From positions 1 through 64,000 of the forward strand of contig WANR01000051.1 in the NCBI GenBank assembly GCA_015521705.1: 64,000 bases of DNA. Direction: 5' to 3'. Shown piece by piece: positions 1 to 8,135 of the stretch (its first letter is position 1; each line of letters begins with the position of its first letter). Source of the DNA: Desulfurococcales archaeon (GTDB lineage: Archaea > Thermoproteota > Thermoprotei_A > Sulfolobales > Acidilobaceae). Below the pieces are notes generated by a model. The model made no database searches, was not told the origin of the DNA, and worked only from the letters and a program-made list of their open reading frames with translations. Made by a program: the position numbers and the translations under genes.

Positions 1-17
1 CCGTTAAAAGCCGGAGG

Positions 18-242
18 CTAACTGTCTTCGTTTTTCTTAGACCAAGAAGCCTCCACACCAGGAGGATTAAGGGTGAGAGGCAAAACATCATGTAAAGTAC
101 TCGTATGGATAAGCCTATAGGAAACGAGTACTCGTAGAGGCTGAAGAGGCTTAACATATAGTAGTATAGGACTAGGCTGGGATACCATATATAACTTGCT
201 AGCACAGGGAGTATAAGACCTAAGGAGAACGCCATAGAACAA
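18..242 (-). CDS. small hypothetical protein of the integrated element
   Basis: A 74-codon open frame with a TTG start. It lies on the far side of the integrase, inside the presumed integrated element, and runs in the integrase direction. I recognise no domain; the product is moderately hydrophobic, rich in Leu, Pro and Ser, without a clear membrane segment. An AT-rich TATA-like stretch (246-252) sits almost on the start codon, which fits poorly. An inverted repeat (AGTACTCGT / ACGAGTACT, roughly 97-132) lies within the frame. It may be non-coding. Confidence 0.28.
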   Translation of the reverse strand: MFYGVLLRSYTPCASKLYMVSQPSPILLYVKPLQPLRVLVSYRLIHTSTLHDVLPLTLNPPGVEASWSKKNEDS

Positions 243-260
243 ATTATAATCCTAATTCTA

Positions 261-398
261 TTACTCATCCTCAAACCGCTTACCCCTAACCAACATCTCT
301 ACTACTATTCTAATGGTTGTATCTTCATTATCGATTAGTGTGCCTTCGAATACTGGGTAGTCCTTCCCAACAAGAATTATGGAGAAGACATTAGATAG
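261..398 (-). pseudogene. headless coding remnant downstream of the integrase
   Basis: A 45-residue coding-like stretch just beyond the integrase stop, in another frame. It reads ...IILVGKDYPVFEGT..., then a Val/Arg/Glu-rich end (VVEMLVRGKRFEDE) and TAA. No ATG, GTG or TTG lies between the upstream in-frame stop (399-401) and the conserved-looking part, so the frame has no usable start. It overlaps the last codons of the integrase. The likely readings are a 5'-truncated gene left by element decay, or a gene using a non-standard start. No family is recognised. Confidence 0.35.
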
Positions 399-1717
399 TT
401 ACCGAACTCATTTTCTAGATATTGAATATATTTAGGATATACTTTGTCAGCTTCTTCGAGTAGATCTCTGTAGTGGCGTGCGCTAACAGATAGTTCACCG
501 AATTTTGACAGGATAAACCGGGTAACATCGTTATCGCCTAGAGCGTTTAGCATCTGCCTTAGTGCGTATGTGCGTATGTATTTTGGCATGAGGCCTCCCA
601 GCTTAGCCACTACTTTCTCAATTCTTCGCTTGTTTGGTAGCTTGTCCCTGTATTTTTCAATCATTGGTAGGAGGGTTTTAGGGAAGAAAATGAATCCTTT
701 CGGTTTACGGTCCAGCTCACCACCCAAGTAGTACCTACAGTGAGTTTCTAGACATTCTAAACGCCTAACGTTCCGTGCCAGGTAGGGTACGTAGAGTGTT
801 TCGTTGGGGTTCCAGCTCTTTAAAGCGTTGAGCGCGTGCTCGAACCTAACAGCAGAGTAAAGTATGAGGAGGTAGAGAGCGTAGATGTCCTGCCTCTTCC
901 CGCGGAGTGCGGCAAGAGTCTTGACAACATCTTCTTTGTTAATTGGTTTCTGGGCTAGTCTACGCCCATAACGCCTGCCCGGTACTATTAGGAGGAGCCT
1001 GCTATAGCTGTCCCAGTCCAGCTTGCCGGCTGCGTAGAGGTAGCGTATATAGTGGCGGAATACTTGCCGTGCCCAAGACGTTGGATGGTATTGGTTGTCT
1101 CTACACATAATCTTCTTGGCTTCTAGTTGCTTTATGAGGTGCCATCCCAGAACCTTACCCTCTAAGCACAGGCTCCAGATGTTTTTGTAGTCGCGGAGTG
1201 TCCTAGTGCTTATGGGCTTGCTCTTCTTCTCTGTTAGCCACTTCTCGAAATCCTCGCTCCACTTGAGGGTTATTTTTGGCAGGGTTTCTGCTAGACGCTC
1301 GGTCAGCTCCTGCTTGTAGTACTTGAGGAGGTAGCTCAACAGCTCCTCCCTTGCTACGCTATCCTGCATTAGCGCGTCTATCAAGGCGAATGCTAGTACC
1401 TTGTTTATTCTCCCCTCAGCATCAACGAGGCCGTACTGCCTTAACAGCTGTGGCCCCTTAAGTATTTGGAGTAGTTCCTCCTCGGGGATTACCTCGCAGA
1501 GCCTAATGCGCATAATGGCTGGCGGCTTTTGTTCACCCCTGATTACGCGGTGAACCGTGCTCTTACCGACACCTAGGAGTTCAGCTAGCTTCCTCACAGA
1601 GTATTTCTCCTTTAGCTTAGCGAGGACCTCTCTTGCCTGCCACTCCTCAAGAATACAAATACCAGCCATAGCCCCTTGCTCTCTACTCCCGCTACTAGTA
1701 GATGCAGGGCGTCCCAA
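377..1717 (-). CDS. tyrosine recombinase (archaeal integrase) with N-terminal HTH
   Basis: Site-specific recombinase that would integrate and excise a mobile element, 446 residues from a TTG start; an ATG at residue 17 (MAGICILEEW) is a reasonable alternative. A helix-turn-helix lies at about residues 38-61 (VRKLAELLGVGKSTVHR). The C-terminal catalytic domain shows Arg291 (SAVRFEHAL), Arg387 (TYALRQML) and the nucleophile Tyr416 (SARHYRDLL), the layout of crenarchaeal virus and plasmid integrases. The gene is uninterrupted, so the att site is not inside it (pNOB8-type rather than SSV-type). It is transcribed away from tRNA-Arg(TCG), whose 3' end lies about 90 bp upstream and is the probable attachment site. 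The other att copy would be outside the window. Confidence 0.85.
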   Translation of the reverse strand: MGRPASTSSGSREQGAMAGICILEEWQAREVLAKLKEKYSVRKLAELLGVGKSTVHRVIRGEQKPPAIMRIRLCEVIPEEELLQILKGPQLLRQYGLVDAEGRINKVLAFALIDALMQDSVAREELLSYLLKYYKQELTERLAETLPKITLKWSEDFEKWLTEKKSKPISTRTLRDYKNIWSLCLEGKVLGWHLIKQLEAKKIMCRDNQYHPTSWARQVFRHYIRYLYAAGKLDWDSYSRLLLIVPGRRYGRRLAQKPINKEDVVKTLAALRGKRQDIYALYLLILYSAVRFEHALNALKSWNPNETLYVPYLARNVRRLECLETHCRYYLGGELDRKPKGFIFFPKTLLPMIEKYRDKLPNKRRIEKVVAKLGGLMPKYIRTYALRQMLNALGDNDVTRFILSKFGELSVSARHYRDLLEEADKVYPKYIQYLENEFGNYLMSSP

Positions 1718-1731
1718 GACTCCTCATCAAA

Positions 1732-1757
1732 TGGGACAGTCCCACAGGTATAAAAAC
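1732..1757 (-). promoter_or_regulatory. integrase promoter with palindromic operator
   Basis: Upstream of the integrase start, the minus strand carries a TATA-like box (TTTTTATA, 1750-1757). It is followed by a perfect 13-bp palindrome TGGGACTGTCCCA (1732-1744) where transcription should begin. A further half-site (GTCCCA, 1711-1716) overlaps the start codon. A dyad over the start site suits repression, and the integrase's own HTH is an obvious candidate binder. That link is inference. Confidence 0.4.
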
Positions 1758-1804
1758 TTATCGGGGACACTTGAAGAAGGCTTATATAGGGGGTTTATAT
1801 GTGG

Positions 1805-1880
1805 CGGGCCCGCCGGGATTTGAACCCGGGACCTCCGGCTCCGAAGGCCGGCGCTCTTGTCCTGGCTGAGCTACGGGCCC
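1805..1880 (-). tRNA. tRNA-Arg(TCG)
   Basis: A complete cloverleaf on the minus strand, 76 nt, no intron and no encoded CCA. The acceptor arm is GGGCCCG / CGGGCCC with discriminator G. The D arm closes with GCTC/GAGC. The anticodon stem CCGGC/GCCGG frames loop CTTCGGA with anticodon TCG (reads CGA, Arg). The T arm is CCGGG-TTCAAAT-CCCGG. The integrase gene begins about 90 bp past the 3' end, so this is the probable chromosomal attachment site of the element extending to the left. Confidence 0.95.
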
Positions 1881-1884
1881 CGTG

Positions 1885-2562
1885 CTATGCTAGTGGTTCT
1901 CCTCTTGCTATCCGTGCTAGGAAAGGGTTTTGGGCTTTTTCCTCGGTTACGGTTGTTGGCGGGCCGTGGCCTGGGTATATTGTTGTTTGCAGGCTTAGCT
2001 GTAGTAGTTTTCTCAGGCTCTCCTCCATCTTTTTTGGCGAGGATTCTGGCAGGTCTATCCTGCCTATTGTTCCCTTGAATAGTGTGTCTCCGGTGAATGC
2101 TAGCTTGTCCCAGACCAGTGTTATGCTCCCCCTTGTGTGGCCTGGCGTGTGTATAACTTCAAGCTCAACGCTACCCACTCTAATCTTGTCTCCCTCTCTG
2201 AGTGTCCCATCAGGCTCTGGGGGTTCCTCGAGTTTGAGCCCTAGTAGCTCCTCGGCCCTCCTGGCTGAGACCTCTATGAGGCCCACGTCTAGCTCGTGTA
2301 TCTTGAAGCCCGCCCCCGTGGCCTCTCTCAGGGCGTTGACTCCCATGACGTGGTCGAAGTGGCCGTGGGTAGCTATTATTCCTGTTACCCGTAGGCCATT
2401 CGAGTCTATGTACTCGATGACGCTCTCCAGGCCCTGCCTCCACCCAGGGTCTATGACCACGGCCTCCCTATTACTAGAGATGACGTAGCAATTGGACCTG
2501 AGCGGGGATAGCGTGAACCTGGCCACTTCAACCCTTAAGTGCCCATTCACCCCTCGCGGCAC
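1885..2562 (-). CDS. MBL-fold metallohydrolase, glyoxalase II-like
   Basis: A 225-residue metallo-beta-lactamase-fold hydrolase, cytoplasmic by the absence of a signal. The metal-binding signature THGHFDH lies near residues 65-71, further ligand motifs are HTPGHT and FTGDTLF, and a C-terminal YPGHGP completes the set seen in hydroxyacylglutathione hydrolase and related persulfide or thioester hydrolases. It lacks the C-terminal domain of classical glyoxalase II. It is the last gene of a same-strand run after gcvPA, gcvPB and a small protein, and ends just before tRNA-Arg. The substrate cannot be read from the sequence. Confidence 0.85.
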   Translation of the reverse strand: MPRGVNGHLRVEVARFTLSPLRSNCYVISSNREAVVIDPGWRQGLESVIEYIDSNGLRVTGIIATHGHFDHVMGVNALREATGAGFKIHELDVGLIEVSARRAEELLGLKLEEPPEPDGTLREGDKIRVGSVELEVIHTPGHTRGSITLVWDKLAFTGDTLFKGTIGRIDLPESSPKKMEESLRKLLQLSLQTTIYPGHGPPTTVTEEKAQNPFLARIARGEPLA

Positions 2563-2597
2563 CCCCAGGTCTGGCCCTCCGAGGCTGAGAGAGCCTA

Positions 2598-2882
2598 TTA
2601 CTTGTCCTCCGTGCCACTTGCGGCTAAAGCTGTGGCGAGCCTTGATGCCTCTAGCAGGACTCCCACGTCTTTGCTAGAGCAGCCACGCCTCTCGGCCTCC
2701 CCTGCCATGGCTTCCAGTTCTCTGGATAGCTTTTCCATGAACTCTGTGCTCGCCCCTGAGAGACCTGCTTCAGCTGCTAGCTCGAAGATGCTCTGCAGCC
2801 TCACGCATTCTAGTTGGGTGCACGGCCTCATGCAGACCTCTATTACCAGGGCTTCCAGCCTCCTCAGCGCTGCCTCAGCCAT
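2598..2882 (-). CDS. small helical hypothetical protein in the gcvP operon
   Basis: A 94-residue protein between gcvPB (10 bp upstream) and the MBL hydrolase (35 bp downstream), evidently in the same operon. It is mostly Ala/Glu/Leu helix. Four cysteines occur, two of them in CMRPCTQLEC near residues 17-26, which with a further Cys later on could bind a metal or form a disulfide. I recognise no family. Its steady spacing suggests a role with glycine cleavage or the MBL enzyme, but this is context only. Confidence 0.6.
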   Translation of the reverse strand: MAEAALRRLEALVIEVCMRPCTQLECVRLQSIFELAAEAGLSGASTEFMEKLSRELEAMAGEAERRGCSSKDVGVLLEASRLATALAASGTEDK

Positions 2883-2891
2883 GGAGGCGGG

Positions 2892-4457
2892 TCACCTCAG
2901 GGGGCCCAGGACTCCTTCCTTCCTTAGCCTCTCAACCCTCCAGGTGGGCGTTACTGTTCGTGGGTGGTTGGCTGTCACAGTGTCTATCCTGGATCTTGAG
3001 GTCCTGGTGGGGGCTTTTCTCAGCTTCTCGGGGTCTCTGCGGGCTGTCTCCTCTATCTCGAGTAGCCTCTCTATGTAGGCGTCTATGACCTCCTTGGGCT
3101 CAGACTCTGTGAACTCGAACATGAGGGCCTCCCTGACTATTAGGGGGAAGTATATTGTGGGAGCGTGGAGGCCCGAGTCTAGGAGGGCCTTGGCTACGTC
3201 CTCCGCAGTGATCCCGGTCTCCTCGCGCAGCCTCTCACAGCTTATAACGACCTCGTGCTTTCTAGGCCTGGACTCCCCGTAGGGCATGGAGTAGCCGCCC
3301 TTGGAGAGGGAGAGGAGCTTCCTGGCGAAATAGTTCGTGTTGAGCACCGATACCTCCCCTGCAAGCCTGAGACCCCTAGCACCCAGGCTCAGCATGTATA
3401 CGTATGCCCAGACGAGGACCAGCGTGTTAGCCTGGAAGGCCCTGAGAAGCCCGACACTCTTCTCCCCAGGCCACTTGAGCTTGTAGCGCCTCCCCTCCCT
3501 GACGACTACCGGCCCTGGTAGGAGGTCAGGAAGCCTGGCTCCGCCCGAGACCGGCCTATCCCTGACGCAGACGGGGCCGGCCCCAGGGCCCCCTCCCCCG
3601 TGGGGTGAGGAGAAGGTTTTGTGGAGGTTAACGTGCGCTATGTCGAAGCCCATGTCTCCGGGGCGGGCGTGGCCCAGAATCCCGTTGAGATTGGCCCCGT
3701 CGTAGTATAGTAGCCCGTCGACCCCGTGGATCTCCCTCGCGATGTCAAGTATCCTCTCCTCGAAGAGTCCTAGGGTGCTCGGGTTCGTTATCATGAGCCC
3801 GGCGGTCCTCTCGCCCACAGCGGCCTTGAACGAGTCCCAGTCGATGTTGCCGTCGCTACCCGTGGGCACCTCGATTACCCTAAACCCGGCCATGGCAGCG
3901 CTAGCCGGGTTTGTGCCGTGGGCTGAGTCTGGCACGATGATCTCGTCCTTGCCAGTAGAGCCCCTCAGCTCGTGGTATTTCCTGATCATGAGTACCCCTG
4001 CAAGCTCCCCGTGAGCCCCTGCTGCTGGGTGGAGGCTGCAGGCGTCCATACCCAGTATGTTTTTGAGCCACTCCTGTAGCTCGTGCATTACCTCGAGCAG
4101 GCCCTGCACGGTCTCGTCGTCCTGGAGGGGGTGCAGCGCCCTGACCCTCTGGTCGTACGAGTACCTGAGAGCTATGCGTGGGTTATACTTCATCGTGCAG
4201 CTCCCCAGGGGCACCGGGCCCGAGTCGACGCCATAGCTCATCTGGGATAGCCTGGTGTAGTGCCTGATCAGCTCGGGCTCGCTAAGCGCCGGTATCCTTG
4301 GCGCGCTCTCCCTGTAGGCCCTGGACCTTGGCAGCCTGTACTCTCCGACCCTCCTGGCTATATCTTCGTCGGGGCCTGAGACCACGTATCCCGGCCCTCT
4401 GGCCCTATACTCTAGTATCAGTGGCTCCTCCCATGCGGCCTGCCTATACTCCGCCAA
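2892..4457 (-). CDS. gcvPB: glycine dehydrogenase (decarboxylating), subunit 2
   Basis: The PLP-binding beta subunit of the P-protein of the glycine cleavage system, which decarboxylates glycine and passes the aminomethyl group to lipoylated H-protein. At 521 residues it has normal length for the split archaeal/bacterial form. The PLP lysine lies in NLHKTFSSPHGGGGPG, followed by the Gly-rich loop typical of GcvP. Earlier landmarks include GSCTMKYNPR and HPAAGAHGELAG. Its start overlaps the end of gcvPA by 14 bp, so the two are translationally coupled. GcvT, GcvH and lipoamide dehydrogenase are not in the window. Confidence 0.95.
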   Translation of the reverse strand: MAEYRQAAWEEPLILEYRARGPGYVVSGPDEDIARRVGEYRLPRSRAYRESAPRIPALSEPELIRHYTRLSQMSYGVDSGPVPLGSCTMKYNPRIALRYSYDQRVRALHPLQDDETVQGLLEVMHELQEWLKNILGMDACSLHPAAGAHGELAGVLMIRKYHELRGSTGKDEIIVPDSAHGTNPASAAMAGFRVIEVPTGSDGNIDWDSFKAAVGERTAGLMITNPSTLGLFEERILDIAREIHGVDGLLYYDGANLNGILGHARPGDMGFDIAHVNLHKTFSSPHGGGGPGAGPVCVRDRPVSGGARLPDLLPGPVVVREGRRYKLKWPGEKSVGLLRAFQANTLVLVWAYVYMLSLGARGLRLAGEVSVLNTNYFARKLLSLSKGGYSMPYGESRPRKHEVVISCERLREETGITAEDVAKALLDSGLHAPTIYFPLIVREALMFEFTESEPKEVIDAYIERLLEIEETARRDPEKLRKAPTRTSRSRIDTVTANHPRTVTPTWRVERLRKEGVLGPLR

Positions 4458-5868
4458 CCTCGCCGATCACCTCCGAGACCTGTTCAACCATGTAGTCTAT
4501 ATGCCTCTTCGAGTGGGCCTCGGTAACCGCTAGGAGCACGTCGCCCCGTGTGGACCACTTGAATGAGTCTTCCAGCGGTATGCCGAAAAGTACCCCCCTA
4601 TCCCTAAGCATCTCCCTCACCCTCCGGGCCCCCACTGGGAGCCTGACCGTGAAGTCGCTTATGAACTCAGACGCGAAGAGGGGAGACCTTACTCCGGGTA
4701 CCTCTGAGAGCCTCTTAGCCGCATAGTGGCTATTGTACCATGAAACCTCCGCGACCCTCCTAAGCCCCTCACCCCCCAGAAGCGCCATGTAGGCTGCAGC
4801 CGCTATGGCCATTAGGGCCTCGTTCGTGGTTATGTTGCTCGTAGCCCTCTCCCTCCTAATGTGCTGCTCCCGGGTTTGCAGTATCATAGCATAGGCCCTC
4901 CTCCCCTCGGAATCCCTAGTTAGCCCTATTATCCTCCCAGGCATCTGCCTCACAAGCCTCAGGTCCCAGCGGACAGCGAATATGCCAAGGTAGGGGCCCC
5001 CATAATTGAGGCCTATGCCCAGGGGCTGTCCCTCGCCAACAGCCACGTCAGCCCCCACACGGCCTGGCGGCTTCAGGACAGAAGCGCTAATAGGCTCCAC
5101 ACCAACAACGAAGAGCCCGCCGTGCCTGTGAGCTATCTCCCCCAGCGCTTCAAGATCCTCCACCACAACACCCGTGAAGGAGGGCTGCTCCGCGTATAGC
5201 GCGGCCAGCCCGCTCCTAGAGAGGTCTTCAACCGCTTCCATAACGGGTTGCCCCGTCTCCATGTCGACGGGGTACTCGAGGATCTGGGCGCCGTGGGGCG
5301 AAAGATAGGTCTCGACAACCCTCCTGTGCAGCGGGTTCATGGTCTCTGGGAGTAGAACCCTCTTAGACCCCCTGGAAACCCTTAGAGCCATCAACATGGC
5401 CTCGGCCAGGGCCGTTGACCAGTCGTACATGGAGGAGTTTACAACCTCCATTTCCAGCAGCTCAGCCATGAGGCTCTGGTACTCGAAAAGAGCCTGCATG
5501 AGGCCCTGGTTGATCTCAGCCTGGTAGGGCGTGTAAGCCGTGAGAAACTCGCCCCGCCTCACAACCTCTTCAATGACAGCAGGGACTAGCCTAGGCCAAG
5601 CCCCGCCACCCATGAATGGCGGCGGATCCCTGTAAACCCTGACCCTTGAAAGCTTGTCCTCCATTACTAGCGCAACTTCAGCCTCGCTAAGAGGCCTGCC
5701 AGCACCTATAGGTAGCGAGTCCCAGTCCCCCTTAAACCTGGCCCCGGCAGGAATGTCCGAGTAGAGCTCCTCAATGCTCGAGTACCCGGTCTCCCTAAGC
5801 ATTTCGCTTATTCTCGAGGAGTTAGGGATCCATGGGTGATACACTACTTCACACCACCCATCAATCAC
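4444..5868 (-). CDS. gcvPA: glycine dehydrogenase (decarboxylating), subunit 1
   Basis: The alpha subunit of the split P-protein, partner of the following gene, 474 residues. Family landmarks are AYTPYQAEINQGLMQALFEYQS, a YDWSTALAEA stretch, and GLNYGGPYLGIFA with the conserved REQHIRRERATSNI segment. It heads the operon gcvPA-gcvPB-small protein-MBL hydrolase. The 235 bp upstream to the zinc-ribbon gene hold no other gene I can support, only a 31-codon Trp/Tyr-rich open frame at 5962-6057 on the plus strand. Confidence 0.95.
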   Translation of the reverse strand: MIDGWCEVVYHPWIPNSSRISEMLRETGYSSIEELYSDIPAGARFKGDWDSLPIGAGRPLSEAEVALVMEDKLSRVRVYRDPPPFMGGGAWPRLVPAVIEEVVRRGEFLTAYTPYQAEINQGLMQALFEYQSLMAELLEMEVVNSSMYDWSTALAEAMLMALRVSRGSKRVLLPETMNPLHRRVVETYLSPHGAQILEYPVDMETGQPVMEAVEDLSRSGLAALYAEQPSFTGVVVEDLEALGEIAHRHGGLFVVGVEPISASVLKPPGRVGADVAVGEGQPLGIGLNYGGPYLGIFAVRWDLRLVRQMPGRIIGLTRDSEGRRAYAMILQTREQHIRRERATSNITTNEALMAIAAAAYMALLGGEGLRRVAEVSWYNSHYAAKRLSEVPGVRSPLFASEFISDFTVRLPVGARRVREMLRDRGVLFGIPLEDSFKWSTRGDVLLAVTEAHSKRHIDYMVEQVSEVIGEVGGV

Positions 5869-6103
5869 TAGCGGTCCCCCACCAAAAAAGGTTAGACCCC
5901 TGCATGGCGCCGAAGAACGATCCAGCCCCAGGGAACCCGGCGAGTGTGTGGCCCGGAGTAGATGCCAGGCCGGGTCAGGGCGTGGCAGGACTTCGTGTGG
6001 CCCAGCTACTGGTGCGGGTTAGCCATTTATGGCTACCTGGGACTGGGCGCAGGCTAAGAGCTTCCTTCGTGCTACTAGTTGCCCGGCTTAGGGGTGTATC
6101 TTT

Positions 6104-6385
6104 CTAGTCCATGTCTTTGAGCTCTGAGAGGTCTATCTCGATTATCTGGCCGGGCTCTCTCTCAACGGGCTCTTTCTCGCCTGGCTCCTCGCCTGACTTG
6201 ATCCTCTTTAGCACAGTCCTCCAGCTGTTACCGCATGAGGGGCAGTTGAAGCTCCCCATGACTGTTATGGTTACCCTGCCGTACCTGTCGGGGATCGGTG
6301 ATACCAGGGTCCACGTCTTCACAGGGTCTCCCGCGTCCGTGCCGCACCTGGGGCATATAGACGGCTTCTGCCTCTTCCTAGGCAA
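6104..6385 (-). CDS. zinc-ribbon protein, Elf1-like
   Basis: A 93-residue protein with a four-cysteine zinc ribbon: CPRCG near residues 11-15 and CPSCG near residues 48-52, joined by a beta-rich linker. The tail is acidic (Glu/Asp/Pro). The layout recalls Elf1-type elongation-factor ribbons and other small archaeal zinc proteins, but the fit is not tight enough to name it. It overlaps the end of the MscS-like gene by 8 bp and is third in the run trkA-mscS-zinc ribbon, so it is co-transcribed with membrane transport genes. Confidence 0.65.
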   Translation of the reverse strand: MPRKRQKPSICPRCGTDAGDPVKTWTLVSPIPDRYGRVTITVMGSFNCPSCGNSWRTVLKRIKSGEEPGEKEPVEREPGQIIEIDLSELKDMD

Positions 6386-7220
6386 TCACCCTCCACCTCT
6401 GCTCGAATCCCTCTGGTTGCTCTAGGCTGATATTAAAGGAGTACCCTGTCTCCTTTAAAGCGTTAGCCAGCTCTTTTAGCAGGTGCGACATCTTGGCCAG
6501 GTTAACCGTCGGCCCTGGGACTGGTAGCTGGGCCTTTATAACTACGCTGTCGGTGGATATTTCGTCCGTGTAGACCCGTATTCCTCCCATTTGTGCCACG
6601 ACGTCTCTCCCCCAGTCCTCTATAGTCTCCTTGACGACGCCCTCAACCACTGTAACGGCTTCTACGTCCTCGAAGCCCCACACCCTAACCGAGACCCTGA
6701 TCGTTATTGGCTCCTTGACGTGTAGCTTCCCGTTCCTTACTATCCTCAGGTTCGGCACGGCGTATATTGCGTGCGTGTTTTCTACTAGCGTGTAGAGGGG
6801 TGTTATCTCCCTGACCCATCCATGTGGCCCCCCGGGCAGCATTATGTATTCTCCCCTGCTGACCATCCTGGTTAGGAGCATCACGTAGTAGCTGGCCATG
6901 TTGGCTATTATCTCCCAGTTAGAGGCCAGTATTATGACTATCATCGCCAGGAAGATGTAGACCAGTAGTGGGGACCCTGTGGCTATGTAGCCCAGGACAA
7001 TGAGCAACGCTATGAGGACTGTCAGCTCCGCTATCTTCTCCAGCCTCTCCTTGTGCGCGGTCTCTAGGAGCCTCTGGCTCACCAGCCTGTTTAGGAGCCC
7101 TTTTACAGCGCTCAGGGCTAGTAGCGATATAAGTATTACGGCGAGCATGTAGACTATTGCCAGCGGGATCCTGAGACCTATCTCATCCACTACTATCCAG
7201 TCTTCGACTATCCTAACCAT
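6378..7220 (-). CDS. MscS-like mechanosensitive channel
   Basis: A 280-residue membrane protein with about three hydrophobic helices in residues 15-125, followed by an MscS-type soluble domain. The junction SNWEIIANMASYYVMLLTR, then RGEYIMLPGG and WVREITPLYTLVEN..AVPN, matches the pore-end and beta-domain signature of the family (gating motif Gly/Asn-rich, then VPN). It would release solutes on osmotic downshift. It sits between a TrkA-type protein (26 bp upstream) and a zinc ribbon (8-bp overlap), an ion-homeostasis grouping. Confidence 0.75.
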   Translation of the reverse strand: MVRIVEDWIVVDEIGLRIPLAIVYMLAVILISLLALSAVKGLLNRLVSQRLLETAHKERLEKIAELTVLIALLIVLGYIATGSPLLVYIFLAMIVIILASNWEIIANMASYYVMLLTRMVSRGEYIMLPGGPHGWVREITPLYTLVENTHAIYAVPNLRIVRNGKLHVKEPITIRVSVRVWGFEDVEAVTVVEGVVKETIEDWGRDVVAQMGGIRVYTDEISTDSVVIKAQLPVPGPTVNLAKMSHLLKELANALKETGYSFNISLEQPEGFEQRWRVIA

Positions 7221-7246
7221 TACCCCACCAGTCCCCGCTTGATGAC

Positions 7247-7909
7247 TTAGAATAGCGAGCTGAATTCTTTAACCTTATCTTTCCTCACAAGGGCCACTAC
7301 AAGGTCCTCCACGTCGAGGGGCGGGGACTCTGTAGGATCTATTATCTTGTCCTGCGACACGACGGCTATTATCCTCGTGTGCGGGGGGAGCCTGCCGTTC
7401 CTCAGGAGGTCCTTGACCCTCTTACCCCTAACAACGCTTGTCGGCCTAACCCTCGCAGATATAAGGACAAAGTCTCCAGCCATGGCTGATACCAGGTTTA
7501 TGATCGTGTAGGAGCCCTGTATATAGGAGTACAGGATGTTAGCTACGAGCTGTGGCTCCGGTATAACGCCCTCGACGCCGAGCGTTGCAAGGATCCTGGC
7601 TGTCTGCGGGTTCCTTATCCTCACGAACACCCTTTTAACGCCGTAGAGCTTCGCTATTGCTGCGACGAACAAGTTGACTTCGTCCCTATCGGTGACAGCC
7701 ACTATTATGTCGTAGCTGTTTATGTCTATCTCGTCGTAAACCGTGGGGCTTGTGGCGTCCCTGACAAGGGCCTCCACGTCGAGCGTTGACCCTATCCTCG
7801 TGATCTTCTCGTCATCCTTGTCTATGATCGTTACCGAGTGGCCGGCCTCGCTGAGCTTCTCCGCCAGCATGCTACCCACATAGCCCGCCCCGATTATTAG
7901 CACGCGCAA
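7247..7909 (-). CDS. trkA: TrkA family potassium transport regulator
   Basis: A 220-residue cytosolic regulator with an N-terminal RCK_N (TrkA-N) Rossmann domain: GAGYVGSMLAEKL for dinucleotide binding, the acidic IIDKDDEK at the second strand, and the DAT and AVTDRDEVN loops. It is followed by a TrkA-C domain from about residue 140. The start is TTG at 7909. It heads the run trkA-mscS-zinc ribbon. A TrkH/TrkG membrane partner is not in the window, so it may act on the adjacent channel or on a distant transporter. Confidence 0.85.
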   Translation of the reverse strand: MRVLIIGAGYVGSMLAEKLSEAGHSVTIIDKDDEKITRIGSTLDVEALVRDATSPTVYDEIDINSYDIIVAVTDRDEVNLFVAAIAKLYGVKRVFVRIRNPQTARILATLGVEGVIPEPQLVANILYSYIQGSYTIINLVSAMAGDFVLISARVRPTSVVRGKRVKDLLRNGRLPPHTRIIAVVSQDKIIDPTESPPLDVEDLVVALVRKDKVKEFSSLF

Positions 7910-8090
7910 AAGCTAGCATCCCCGCTCTCTAGGTTTCTGGCTGGTGCGCCGCTTCCAGGTATTATCTCGGGCTAAAGGTTTTAAGAGGTTACGGGTCACG
8001 GAGGCTCCGGGGGAGTCTTGAAACCAGCCGTGGGGGCTTTGCGCCCTCTCTTGTCCCACGTTATAACTATTTATACCCCCCTAAGGCTAG

Positions 8091-8112
8091 ATAATTATTA
8101 TATAATTGTATA
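8091..8112 (+). promoter_or_regulatory. codB promoter element shared with hutG
   Basis: An AT-rich promoter whose last 12 bases, TATAATTGTATA (8101-8112), recur exactly at 11071-11082 upstream of hutG. In both places the element ends 24 bp before the start codon (ATG 8136, TTG 11106), as expected for a TATA box driving a leaderless mRNA. The preceding ATAATTATTAT also recurs in the hutG upstream region. This supports the 8136 start. Confidence 0.6.
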
Positions 8113-8135
8113 TATGCCTTGAAGGGTGGTTCTGC

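Noticed and set aside
1799-2488. Long plus-strand open frame across tRNA-Arg and the MBL gene
   Set aside because: It is antisense to a tRNA and to a well-supported hydrolase; the product is Ser/Leu-rich with no domain.
5832-6107. Plus-strand open frame between gcvPA and the zinc-ribbon gene
   Set aside because: No recognisable domain, Pro/Arg-rich translation, no promoter in place; the 31-codon Trp-rich frame at 5962-6057 is also too weak to call.
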